Shown: positions 55,871 to 64,000 of the stretch, one piece after another | How positions within the stretch are numbered: the stretch's first letter is position 1 | How the letters are laid out: each line of letters starts with the position of its first letter | Notes under the pieces: model-generated | Told to the model about the DNA's origin: nothing | Seen by the model: only the letters and a program-made list of their open reading frames with translations | The model's database searches: none | From: Sanderia malayensis | Taxonomy: Eukaryota > Cnidaria > Scyphozoa > Semaeostomeae > Pelagiidae | DNA: 64,000 bases | Direction of reading: 5' to 3' | NCBI GenBank assembly: GCA_013076295.1 | Contig: RQOL01000627.1 | Span: 62,001-126,000, forward strand | Translations under genes and position numbers: made by a program

Positions 55871-55948
55871 TCAGTAATTTAGTAATGCTGGAGTAGCTAC
55901 TATATTCATTAATTGAAATAAGCTACAAGACACTTACCCAGCTTTCAT
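55871..55948 (-). repeat. Remnant of the Gypsy 5' LTR
   Basis: TAATTTAGTAATGCTGGAGT and AAGACACTTACCCAGCTTTC match the end of the 3' LTR at 50946-51020. Similarity stops at 55948, where the MITE-like element begins. Confidence 0.85.
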
Positions 55949-56230
55949 ACAATAGGGGACAAAAGTCGTGGGACACCCAGGATTTTAGCAAGTTTTACAC
56001 GCATACTTCATCCCCCTCCCCCCCATAACAATGTTGTTTGTAGATGCTGTGTTTTTCAATATCGCCGAAATTCTTTTGGCCCGACGACAACAAAGGACTG
56101 GTGCACAAGACAACATTGTTTTGGGGGAGTGGGGGGTCGCATTCTGCTCACAGAAAACAAAGTGTGCAGAAGCACAGCATTATGGGATGAAATTTTCAGG
56201 TGTCCCAAGGACTTTTGTCCCCTATTGTCT
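55949..56230. mobile_element. Small MITE-like element
   Basis: Left ACAATAGGGGACAAAAGTC and right, read inward, ACAATAGGGGACAAAAGTCC, about 280 bp apart. Inner segments ACAATGTTGTTTG and GACAACATTGTTTTGGGGGA also pair, giving a long fold-back. Outer flanks carry CATA/CAGA, so a TA target (mariner-like) is possible but not certain. Confidence 0.8.
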
Positions 56231-57137
56231 GGTATGAAAATCGAAGTACAATAGATATTAAGGTGCTTTTTAGGGGTTTTAGGAGGTTTTAGGGGTTTTC
56301 CGGGGTGCTGATCACGATGCTGCAAATATTTTTTTCCTCCAGTGTACCAGTGACGTCATAGGTACACAATGGCCCTATTTTCCTGGGGTTTTTGCCTTTA
56401 TGGTAATTAAAATGGTTTGTTATGTTTATAGCTGGTGGAATTTAAACTAGCAATAGATAAAACTAAGTGCCGCACATGCCTTTTTGAGGATGGCGGGGTG
56501 TGCATGCATCAATTGGCATGTACATGGATGCATAATTCTGGAAATCTGATATTAGTAAAAGGGCTTCCGAGAGCTTATTTTAAAATTCTTCACAGTGATA
56601 GGAGTTCAACAAATAGGTAGTTCACTCATTTTAACAAAAATGTTATATTGTATCATTCATCTAAAAGTATAAAATTTAGAAATAAATTTATGACAAATTA
56701 CTGCAATTGGTATTGAAAAAGTTCACCTTGCAAGGACACTCATTTTTTATAAAGAAACAGTTTAATAATTTTCAACAATCAAAAAACTAAATAACAGAAA
56801 GATTGTGTGAAACTTTTGAGAAAGTTTGAAATGCTTTATGTTGCAACTGAATTATTTGGAATGCTGAATGTGAAATATCTAAACTATTCTTGAACGTTAA
56901 TCACAGTGTGCATATTATTTCACTTATGACTTGCAAGTTGAACAAAGTGAATCAAGACAATTTATAAGATATTGTATACAAGAGAGAATAGAGCATGTAA
57001 ATTTTGTGAAATTGCCAAGAAGGCTTCATAATAATGGAAAAATCTACAAAAATAATGAAATTGGAGAAATATAATACTTATGGGAATGGTTCCATTGGCA
57101 GAATGCCTTTAAAACATAGTTTGTTTGTGGTACACAA
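56231..57137. other. About 0.9 kb without a supported gene
   Basis: AT-rich. If the minus-strand Helitron unit is intact at its 3' side, its terminus should lie here; no clear hairpin plus CTRR was found by eye. Confidence 0.45.
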
Positions 57138-58473
57138 TCATTCAGTTTTCTGTTTGGTGTCAACATCAGCATCACTGTTGTCAGAAAGTGCTACCTCCTT
57201 GGCCAATACTTTGTCCTCGTTGCTCACAACTTCTTTCACTTTCTCATCAATTTTGTGGTAGCTGATTTTGGTGATTACATGATTCGCATTGAACTCAAAA
57301 TCTTCGTTTTTGAGTTGAAGCAAGGTGTCTTCTAGACTTTCTCTATCATTCTCCTTTGTTGGCAAAAACTCATCAATTGTGTTAGGAAAGGCTGTCAACT
57401 TGAACTGTTTGTTATCATCAGTTGGACATAGAATGAATTCACATGTATACGTTTCCTTGCATCGCGCAAGTAACATCTTTCTTTTGCATGTACTGCATGT
57501 GACTGATGCTTGGCCAGGAAATGGTACAACCTTCTTTTTGCAATCTAAGTTGCAACAGATGTGAAAAGAATGGCAATGAACACAATCAATTTCTGGACAT
57601 GATAACATTTCTAAACTGTTGGCAGTTTTGACTTCTTCCCAATCAATGTTGTTAATTGCATTTTGCAAGTGTGAAACAGCAGAGTCGGCAGTTGTTGACA
57701 ATTTCCTTCCATTGTAAAATTGACAAACCACATTTGTGATGGCAATTGGTGTGTATTCTTCAATGTTGTCAATCAGGTCTCCCCAAATTGAAATGCAAAT
57801 ATTTGCTGTTTCGTCTGCTAATATGGCATCCCTTACACATCGTGGATTTCTCGCAGCTCCAACTTCAACTACTTTCTTCTCCTGCTTCCACTTGATTTCA
57901 CCTTGCACCGTGAAATTGCCACTGACATCATCATTCAGTACTGACTTAATGGTTACAGGCTTGGTCTCCAAGAATGCGAATGGCAATGTTGGTAATTCTT
58001 GAAGTTTGCTGCCAACATTTGCATTGAAAAATGACATTTGATTTCCTCCAGAAACTGACACTGCTGACAACTGGACAGGTGATTTTGATTCCAACTTTTG
58101 CAAAAATAGACCACGTTTCACTTGATCACTCTCCATAATTCTGACCTTTTCTGTCAGAAATTCACTTACTTGAACTTGGACATCAAAATACTTGTTCTTT
58201 TTAGCAGATGTTTTGTTTGGTGAAACATTGCTGACGTATCCTGAAAGATCTGAAGTAAATATAGAGCATAAATATTTAAAAGAAAACTAAATGTAGAAGA
58301 ACACGTTGTGGCTTGTGTACACAATAGCTTTTGAAAAATGCGCAATAAATTCATGAAAATTAGTTAAATTTGTCACCAATAATATGCTGCTAAACTAAAA
58401 TGTTAGAGAAGTGAGGAATTCGAAAGTCAGAGAAATCAGGAAAAGGAAAATACTCACCTTTTGATGCAGCCAT
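57138..58473 (-). CDS. RPA70-like single-stranded DNA-binding protein of a Helitron-type element
   Basis: Exon 1 is 58473-58458 (MAASK, donor AAAAG|GTGAGT); exon 2 starts at 58249 after TTTACTTCAG and runs to the stop at 57138, phase kept. The protein has a first OB-fold-like part (GYVSNVSPNKTSAKKNKYFD, VQVSEFLTEKVRIM), a second OB fold (GAARNPRCVRDAILADETAN, ISIWGDLIDNIEEYTPIAIT) and a zinc ribbon (CPEIDC...HICCNLDCKK...CSTCKRKM). This order matches the RPA-like proteins carried by animal and plant Helitrons; they would coat single-stranded DNA during rolling-circle transposition. It lies 176 bp downstream of the PIF1 helicase on the same strand. Frame is open throughout. Confidence 0.85.
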
Positions 58474-58648
58474 GATACTGGAAAACTACCTGAGCACATT
58501 AACAAATCTATGAGATAAAATATGGTCTTGTTATGAAAATATTCAATATATATTTACATATAACTGTACATTCATATTCATAAGAAGATTAGATCAAAGA
58601 TGAACCACTAGAAGATAAAAATAATGTAGCATTTAAGGTGAAATTAGG

Positions 58649-59323
58649 CTAATGCAAATCAATTTTTGTTGTCATTGCCAAATCAGCAAAACGAGACTCT
58701 TCCTTGACTCTAAATTGAAAATTCCTATTATTTTTAACAGCTACAAGTCGCTCATAAGAACATGGTTCAACAAGCAAGTCTTGAAAATGTGCGACTCTAG
58801 AAAATGCAACATATGCAAGTCCTGCTGTAGTTTCTTGCCTGCCAAGATTAAGAACAACTTTAGGTAAAGTTAGACCCTGGCATTTATGGATGGTCATTGC
58901 ATAAAATAATTTCAGAGGAAGCTGTTGTCTTTCAAAAATGCCATTCTCACAATCTGATTCAGATATTAGTGGAACAATTGGAACAGACCTGCCTTCCTTG
59001 AAACACAAACCAGTATATTTCTTGAAATCAACAATAACAGCAATAGGCAGATGTGGCGGGAAATCATTATTAGCATAAATCACATGTCTAACAATCCCCA
59101 TACTGCCATTACACAAACCCTTCGCCACCCAAAGGTTCCTGGTCAGCATTACAGGAGCTCCTTTTGCTAAATAAATTACAGACTCTAAGCCACAGAATTC
59201 ATCTGATGACAATTTTGCAGCTTTTGCATGGTTATGCTTGGCGTGTATTGAAATCATTGGGTATTTTCCATTTTTTAATTGCATAAGATTATGAGCTGCT
59301 ACTTCTTCATTTGTAAATGTTAG
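58649..59323 (-). pseudogene. PIF1-type helicase C-terminal part, interrupted by a DIRS element
   Basis: Minus strand: [13 protein letters not shown], then the 211-codon stretch from 59284 with VIYLAKGAPVMLTRNLWVAK, LPLKLFYAMTIHKCQGLTLP and LGRQETTAGLAYVAFSRVAH. These are the last PIF1/RecD-like helicase motifs (V and VI) as found in Helitron helicases. The coding sequence breaks at 59323, where the DIRS inverted terminal repeat begins. On the far side of the insertions (63946-64000) the same gene appears to continue. The helicase would unwind DNA during transposition; the insertion inactivates it. Confidence 0.85.
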
Positions 59324-59367
59324 TTCTATTTCGTCATCAGCCTACGTCATTACAGAGTAGTACGAGA
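59324..59367 (+). repeat. Left inverted terminal repeat of the DIRS-like element
   Basis: Matches the reverse complement of 63590-63632. Followed by GAGAGAGTACAGCGCATGCG, which recurs inverted at about 63803-63829 in the neighbouring palindrome. Confidence 0.9.
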
Positions 59368-59571
59368 GAGAGTACAGCGCATGCGCAAGCCAATTTGTAC
59401 GTTCATGTCTGCAAGCCATTCCACGAGTTTTTGAAGAAGAAAATATTTGCTTTGTATCGTCCTGAATCTGTAAGAGATTTGAAGTTTCATTTTTTCTTGA
59501 CATCACACAAGATAAGTAGCGAACTTTTATTCCATTTATTACTTGTATTTTCACCACTTAGCACGATTGTC

Positions 59572-62487
59572 ATGAGTGATACGGGAGAGATCCCCAGTAT
59601 CGCCATGACGGAGGACACGCCCTCCAGTTTAAATGAGAATAATTCTTTAATTTCTATTCTGTCTGCCATGCAGCAGAGTATGGCAGACACAAATAAATTG
59701 TTACTTGATTTGAGATACCAAAAATACTCCCAATCTTCGTCTTCATCTCAAAATGATTGTGTAATGTTGCCCCATGATGCCCACGAGGCAGCCACGCCAG
59801 CTTCAGAGGAAGCAATCACACCAGCTTCAGAGGAAGCAACCCATGCTTCAGAGCAAGCTAACTGCGCTTCAGAAGAAGCACCTACAATATCTAAGAGGGA
59901 TAATAGTGCAACTCCTAAACCCTTTAATAGGGCCAGTGAAGATGATGCAATGAGTATTTTTGGTGGAGATGAATTTGATGATCATGATATTGATTCTGAT
60001 AATAATGATCAATTCCTTGAGTCTGTTGAATTATCACTTTGTACCACTGATGTAAAAAGGCCAGCAATTTCTGATAAAGTGGCAAAAATCATAAATGATA
60101 AGTTTGCTAGTGAATTGAGCCTTGAGAAACGGAAAGAAATATCTGAAAAGTACAAGATTCCACTTAACTGTGACAAACTATTTGTACCAAGAGTAAATGA
60201 ACAAATATGGTCCAAGGTGCAGGGTTTTCATAAACAGCGTGACTTGCGTGTTTCAGTCCTGCAAGATAATATTATCAGAGTAACAAATGCTCTCTCCATA
60301 ACCATTGACGAGTTATTGAAATCTCGAGAGGCCAAAACACCACCTGACTGCAAAGTTATTGCCACACGTCTCTTTGACTCTATAGCCCTATTGGGCCATG
60401 TTAATGTTGAGCTATCATACAAGCGTAGAGATTCACTGAAACCACTATTAAGCAATGAACTGAAATCTGCATGTTCTCGGTCTAATAAACCAGAACAGCT
60501 TTTGTTTGGTAATGACTTGTCCAAAATGTTAGCCGAATCAAAATTGGACTGTAAAATTATGGCTCGGGCTAGTACATCAAAGCCAAGGTACTCACCATAT
60601 AATAACCCAAACCATAGAAATGGCCCTTTTTTATTCAACAAGGGAAGGGCTCCTTATCACCCTTCCCAACAACAACTTCATTATCGCTCTCAGAATCAGT
60701 CCTCTTTTCAGAAACAGAACAGCAACACAGGTTTCAACAAGAAAAACAAATCTTTCAAATCTTCCCTTATTAACGATGAAATACACAATCTGAAGGAAAA
60801 ATGTGTGATCACAAAATGCAATCATGAATTTGGGGAGTTTATCTCACCAATTTTCTCTGTTCCAAAAAAGGGTAATAAGATTCGTCTTATATTGAATTTA
60901 AAGCAACTGAACCAACATATTGAATACATTCATTTTAAAATGGATACTATTTTTAATGCATTAGATTTGATCACAAACAATTGTTGGATGGCATCAATTG
61001 ACCTGAAGGATGCTTATTATAGTGTAAAGATCCACGATACAGACCAAAAGTATCTAAAGTTTTATTATCAGGATCAACTTTACAAATACACCGTTTATCC
61101 GAATGGACTTGCGTTTTGTCCAAGAAAATTTACAAAGCTTTTGAAACCGGTCTTATCTACCTTAAGAAAGAAAGGCCTTATATTGTGTGCTTATATTGAT
61201 GATCTTTTATTGGTTGCAACAACATATGAAAAGTGTGTTGCAGCTGTACTCGATACTATCAAGATTCTTGATAGCCTCGGATTTGTTGTTCACACAGAAA
61301 AATCCATTTTTTTCCCACAAAATCACATAACTTTTCTTGGTTTTGAGATAAACTCCATCTCTATGAAAATTACTCTGACAAAAGAGAAAGTTGAAAAGAT
61401 GGTACATTTAATCTCTGTGCTGATTGCTCAGCCTGCCCCCACTATTCGTGAAGTGGCTAAAGTTATTGGATATATTATTTCTAGTCTACCAGCTGTAAGA
61501 TATGGTCAGTGCCATTATAGACAGGTTGAAAATGATAAAATAAGCTCACTAAAAGCTGCACAAGGGAATTTTGATAGAATAATGCACCTGTCTGATACTG
61601 CTATCATTGAATTACGGTGGTGGGTAAATAATATCCCACATGCATATAATTTTATCAACAAATCTACTGCAGATATCACCATCAATTCTGATGCATCTCT
61701 GTTGGGATGGGGAGCTGTCATGGGAGATACATCTACAGGGGGGCATTGGACACCCGGTGAATCCCAGAATCATATAAATTATCTGGAGCTTTTGGCAGTA
61801 TACTTTGCCCTTAAATCATTTAAATCCCATATTGTTGGCAAACATGTCAAAATTATGATTGATAATACAACAGCGGTAGCAGTGGTCAACAATATGGGTA
61901 CTTGTCATAGTGTGATGTGTAACTCAATTGCTTGTGAAATCTGGCTCTTTTGTGAGGACAATAACATTTGGCTTACAGCAGCTCATATTCCAGGCAGTGA
62001 GAACACTGTTGCTGACTTGGAATCAAGAAATAAAAATTCTGACACAGAATGGATGCTTGATTCAATATTGCTTCATATGGCCTTACAAGATCTTTTATTT
62101 TCTCCGTGTATTGACTTATTTGCATCCAGATTAAATAAGCAATTTGACAGTTACATATCCTACAGACCAGACCCATATGCCAAGTATATTGACGCGTTCA
62201 CAATTTCATGGGTTGATCAGGATTTTTATTGTTTTCCACCATTTAGTTGTATTCAAAGGACCATCAAGAAAATTATTCAGGAAAAAGCCCAGGGAATATT
62301 GGTGGTTCCACATTGGACATCTCAGACCTGGTACCCAATGCTAATAGCAATCTTGCAGAAGCAGCCAGTGTTCCTCAAACCAAAAGAAGATCTGTTGACA
62401 TTACCAGCAGAACCGGGTGTGAAGCACCCATTGCACAAGAAACTGACCCTTCTTATATTTCTTGTATCCGGGAAAATTTACTGTTAA
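59572..62487 (+). CDS. DIRS-like polyprotein: Gag-like, reverse transcriptase, RNase H, methylase-like
   Basis: Start chosen at [20 protein letters not shown] (59572); the frame is open upstream to 59317, but that part reads the terminal repeat. About 971 codons. Gag-like N-terminus with an Ala/Ser/Glu repeat ([20 protein letters not shown]) and a basic, Asn/Gln-rich end. RT spans residues about 430-640 with [35 protein letters not shown] and the catalytic box [10 protein letters not shown]. RNase H follows ([43 protein letters not shown]). The C-terminus ([40 protein letters not shown]) matches the methylase-like region of DIRS elements. Copies element RNA into DNA. No disabling change seen. 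Confidence 0.92.
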   Translation: MSDTGEIPSIAMTEDTPSSLNENNSLISILSAMQQSMADTNKLLLDLRYQKYSQSSSSSQNDCVMLPHDAHEAATPASEEAITPASEEATHASEQANCASEEAPTISKRDNSATPKPFNRASEDDAMSIFGGDEFDDHDIDSDNNDQFLESVELSLCTTDVKRPAISDKVAKIINDKFASELSLEKRKEISEKYKIPLNCDKLFVPRVNEQIWSKVQGFHKQRDLRVSVLQDNIIRVTNALSITIDELLKSREAKTPPDCKVIATRLFDSIALLGHVNVELSYKRRDSLKPLLSNELKSACSRSNKPEQLLFGNDLSKMLAESKLDCKIMARASTSKPRYSPYNNPNHRNGPFLFNKGRAPYHPSQQQLHYRSQNQSSFQKQNSNTGFNKKNKSFKSSLINDEIHNLKEKCVITKCNHEFGEFISPIFSVPKKGNKIRLILNLKQLNQHIEYIHFKMDTIFNALDLITNNCWMASIDLKDAYYSVKIHDTDQKYLKFYYQDQLYKYTVYPNGLAFCPRKFTKLLKPVLSTLRKKGLILCAYIDDLLLVATTYEKCVAAVLDTIKILDSLGFVVHTEKSIFFPQNHITFLGFEINSISMKITLTKEKVEKMVHLISVLIAQPAPTIREVAKVIGYIISSLPAVRYGQCHYRQVENDKISSLKAAQGNFDRIMHLSDTAIIELRWWVNNIPHAYNFINKSTADITINSDASLLGWGAVMGDTSTGGHWTPGESQNHINYLELLAVYFALKSFKSHIVGKHVKIMIDNTTAVAVVNNMGTCHSVMCNSIACEIWLFCEDNNIWLTAAHIPGSENTVADLESRNKNSDTEWMLDSILLHMALQDLLFSPCIDLFASRLNKQFDSYISYRPDPYAKYIDAFTISWVDQDFYCFPPFSCIQRTIKKIIQEKAQGILVVPHWTSQTWYPMLIAILQKQPVFLKPKEDLLTLPAEPGVKHPLHKKLTLLIFLVSGKIYC

Positions 62488-63443
62488 AAGGTTTGTCATG
62501 TAAAACAGTAGACATTATCTTAGCATCTTGGCGTGAAGGCACTAAGTCGCAATATCAGTCCATGGCAAAAAGATGGTTTAAATTTTGTGACAGAAACAAG
62601 TGTGACTATATATCACCACCTTTATCCTTTGCAATGGATTTTCTGTCAGAAATTTTTGATTCAGGTTTGTCTTATAGCTCAGTAAATACAGCTAGAAGCA
62701 CATTGTCTTCAATTCTTTATCTACATAATGACAATACACCTTTTGGACAGCTACCCATTGTGAAACGGTACATGAAAGGTATTTTTGAACTGAGGCCATC
62801 CCTACGCAGGTATAAATCAACATGGAATGTTAACATCGTCTTTAACTATATTAGAAATCATCCAGATATTTTGAATCTGAGTCTCAAAGATCTTTCATGC
62901 AGACTTGCATTCTTACTGTGTCTTTTGAGTGGTCAGAGATGCCAGACAATAAGTAAGTTATCAATTGAAAATATATCAGTTGATGGGGGTGCATATACAT
63001 TTGCCATAACTGAAAAATTGAAGCATACTAGAGTTGGTGTACACCAGAAACCATTAAAGTTTTTGCCGTATCCTAATGATTCCCGTCTTTGTATTGTGAA
63101 GCATTTAGAAGAGTATTTAAAACGAACTAGTCCTTTGCGAGGAAATCACAAGCAACTATTAATTAGCTGCATTAAGCCTCATAAACCAGTTTCTACAGAT
63201 ACTATTTCTCACTGGATTAAAAATTTTATGGCACAATCAGGGATAGATACATCAGTTTATAAAAGTCATACTACTAGAGCTGCATCTACATCACATTTGA
63301 TAAATAGGCAATATGATATGAAAGATATTATGAATTCAGCTGGTTGGTCTAATGAAGAAACATTCCAACGATTTTATAACTGTAAAATTGCAGAAACGTT
63401 TAATTTTGGGACTGCTATATTGGATTCGTTATCTTCTGAGTAA
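62247..63443 (+). CDS. DIRS-like tyrosine recombinase
   Basis: 398-codon frame overlapping the end of the polyprotein by 241 bp in another frame; the true start may be internal. The N-terminal SAM-like/core-binding part is [20 protein letters not shown] onward. Catalytic signatures are [10 protein letters not shown] (Arg), SHTTRAAS (HxxR) and [10 protein letters not shown] (Tyr), all present. The enzyme integrates circular cDNA by strand exchange, which replaces the DDE integrase of LTR elements. Stop at 63441-63443. No break detected. Confidence 0.92.
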   Translation: MYSKDHQENYSGKSPGNIGGSTLDISDLVPNANSNLAEAASVPQTKRRSVDITSRTGCEAPIAQETDPSYISCIRENLLLKGLSCKTVDIILASWREGTKSQYQSMAKRWFKFCDRNKCDYISPPLSFAMDFLSEIFDSGLSYSSVNTARSTLSSILYLHNDNTPFGQLPIVKRYMKGIFELRPSLRRYKSTWNVNIVFNYIRNHPDILNLSLKDLSCRLAFLLCLLSGQRCQTISKLSIENISVDGGAYTFAITEKLKHTRVGVHQKPLKFLPYPNDSRLCIVKHLEEYLKRTSPLRGNHKQLLISCIKPHKPVSTDTISHWIKNFMAQSGIDTSVYKSHTTRAASTSHLINRQYDMKDIMNSAGWSNEETFQRFYNCKIAETFNFGTAILDSLSSE

Positions 63444-63589
63444 CACTTGATTATTTTTCTTGTTTTGTTGAAGAAAATTTTGAAATTGTACAGATTTGTT
63501 TTGTTGCGACAGACATGTTTTATCTATATGAAGAATTTCATTGTTATAAGATGTCTTCAACAATAAATACCAGCTCAATGCTCTAAAAT

Positions 63590-63632
63590 CTCGTACTACT
63601 CTGTAATGACGTAGGCTGATGACGAAATAGAA
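63590..63632 (-). repeat. Right inverted terminal repeat of the DIRS-like element
   Basis: Complement of 59324-59367. Its outer edge (GACGAAATAGAA) is immediately followed by the palindromic derivative at 63633. Confidence 0.9.
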
Positions 63633-63945
63633 TTTAAAATTAAACGATACTTACCTGAAAGGGAAGTTGAAGTTTGATTGTAATTCTATGAGTCATCAGC
63701 CAGGAAATGGAAGAGTAGGACGCCCACCCTTGTTTGGAGCATGATGAGTATGTCCCTCCCTCACTCTTCCATTTCCCATTGAGCAGGTATTTATCTCTAA
63801 AGTTTGGCTTGCGCATGCGCTGTACTCTCTCTCGTCCTACTCTTCCATTTCCTGGCTGATGACTCATAGAATTACAATCAAACTTCAACTTCCCTTTCAG
63901 GTAAGTATCGTTTAATTTTAAATTTTACTCCAAAATCTGTACAAT
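63633..63945. mobile_element. Palindromic non-autonomous DIRS-related derivative
   Basis: Arms about 63633-63721 and 63832-63945 are inverted copies (TTTAAAATTAAACGATACTT, ACCTGAAAGGGAAGTTGAAG, TTTGATTGTAATTCTATGAG, TCATCAGCCAGGAAATGGAA). The part TTCTAT...TCATCAGCC...AGAGTAG.ACGAGAGAGAGTACAG parallels the terminal repeat of the adjoining DIRS-like element but differs in detail, so it belongs to a related family. It retains two facing terminal repeats and about 100 bp of interior and no genes. Confidence 0.75.
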
Positions 63946-64000
63946 ATGCTGATGAATACAATGATGTACTTCTTGTAAGAAGATATTTCCAGTCATCAAT
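63946..64000 (-). pseudogene. Continuation of the PIF1 helicase gene beyond the DIRS insertions
   Basis: Minus-strand reading from the window edge: IDDWKYLLTRSTSLYSSAYC, then TDFGVKF, up to the start of the palindrome. In PIF1/Helitron helicases a similar DDW-LL-R segment precedes the LTFTNEEV stretch found at 59323 downward. Very short, cut by the window edge. Confidence 0.6.

Larger units (their letters stand above)
50944..55948 (-). mobile_element. Gypsy-type LTR retrotransposon, inactive
   Basis: Order on the minus strand: LTR fragment (55948-55871), presumed primer-binding site TGGTGACCAC at about 55870, gag, protease, RT, RNase H, integrase, polypurine AGTAGGGGAGC near 51361-51371, 3' LTR (51357-50944). 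Only about 78 bp of the 5' LTR survive; the rest is missing and a MITE-like element abuts it. Coding regions contain several frameshifts and stops. Confidence 0.92.
59324..63632 (+). mobile_element. DIRS-like tyrosine-recombinase retrotransposon, apparently intact
   Basis: Bounded by inverted terminal repeats 59324-59367 and 63590-63632 (TTCTATTTCGTCATCAGCCT, ACGTCATTACAGAGTAGTAC), identical over about 43 bp. Contains gag-RT-RNase H-methylase-like ORF (59572-62487) and a tyrosine recombinase ORF (62247-63443) overlapping in another frame. Inverted rather than split direct repeats place it with DIRS1-like rather than Ngaro-like elements. No stops or frameshifts; inserted in the PIF1 helicase gene without an obvious target duplication, as expected for recombinase-mediated insertion. 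Confidence 0.92.

Overview
The window is eukaryotic and looks like accessory, transposon-packed DNA of an invertebrate animal. It is AT-rich, several genes have GT-AG introns, and there are long (TATG)n microsatellites. The mix of elements (PIF/Harbinger, Ginger-type, Helitron/PIF1 helicase with an RPA-like partner, DIRS, BEL/Pao, Gypsy and LINE) suits a cnidarian or another aquatic invertebrate, but the species cannot be fixed from sequence alone. I see no rRNA, tRNA or convincing single-copy host gene. Nearly every readable protein belongs to a mobile element or to a multicopy, transposon-like family, and most are broken.

Layout. 1-2.27 kb: decayed HECT-type ubiquitin-ligase-like gene (-). 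2.7-5.48 kb: PIF/Harbinger element with a broken transposase (+) and an intact SANT/Myb-like partner (-). 5.7-6.96 kb: unrecognised broken gene (-). 7.04-9.09, 14.30-16.09, 29.11-29.35, 49.81-50.41 and 50.51-50.94 kb: copies of a composite repeat with a shared 5' core, TATG/AGGTATAGT tandem repeats, a palindromic tail and CTAG ends, possibly a non-autonomous Helitron-like family. 9.45 and 16.5 kb: two members of one Cys-rich gene family. 12.45-13.30 kb: fold-back element with 330-bp arms. 17.9-21.0 kb: divergent pair made of a coiled-coil gene (-) and a SAM-like gene (+), both with frame breaks. 21.4-22.9 kb: decayed Helitron helicase. 25.05-28.06 kb: Harbinger element with TIRs and TTA target duplications.

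31.3-45.1 kb is one BEL/Pao retroelement on the minus strand that was split twice. An 8.9-kb Ginger-like DNA transposon (32064-40956) sits in the middle of its integrase. A 1.75-kb element with a TTAA duplication (41385-43130) separates integrase from polymerase. The Ginger-like element carries a multi-exon gene reading H2C2 - DDE integrase - GPY/F - long acidic linker - Ulp1/C48-like protease - PHD-like finger, plus about 23 copies of a 64-bp satellite whose unit resembles the element's own terminus.

45.2-48.5 kb: LINE (-) split by a small MITE-like insertion. 50.9-55.95 kb: Gypsy LTR retrotransposon (-), multiply disabled. 57.1-59.3 kb plus 63.95-64.0 kb: a Helitron-type unit (RPA-like gene and PIF1 helicase, -). 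A DIRS-like retrotransposon (59324-63632), with both reading frames open and catalytic residues present, is inserted in that helicase. A palindromic DIRS-related derivative (63633-63945) lies directly against it. The DIRS-like element is the youngest-looking and most intact element here.
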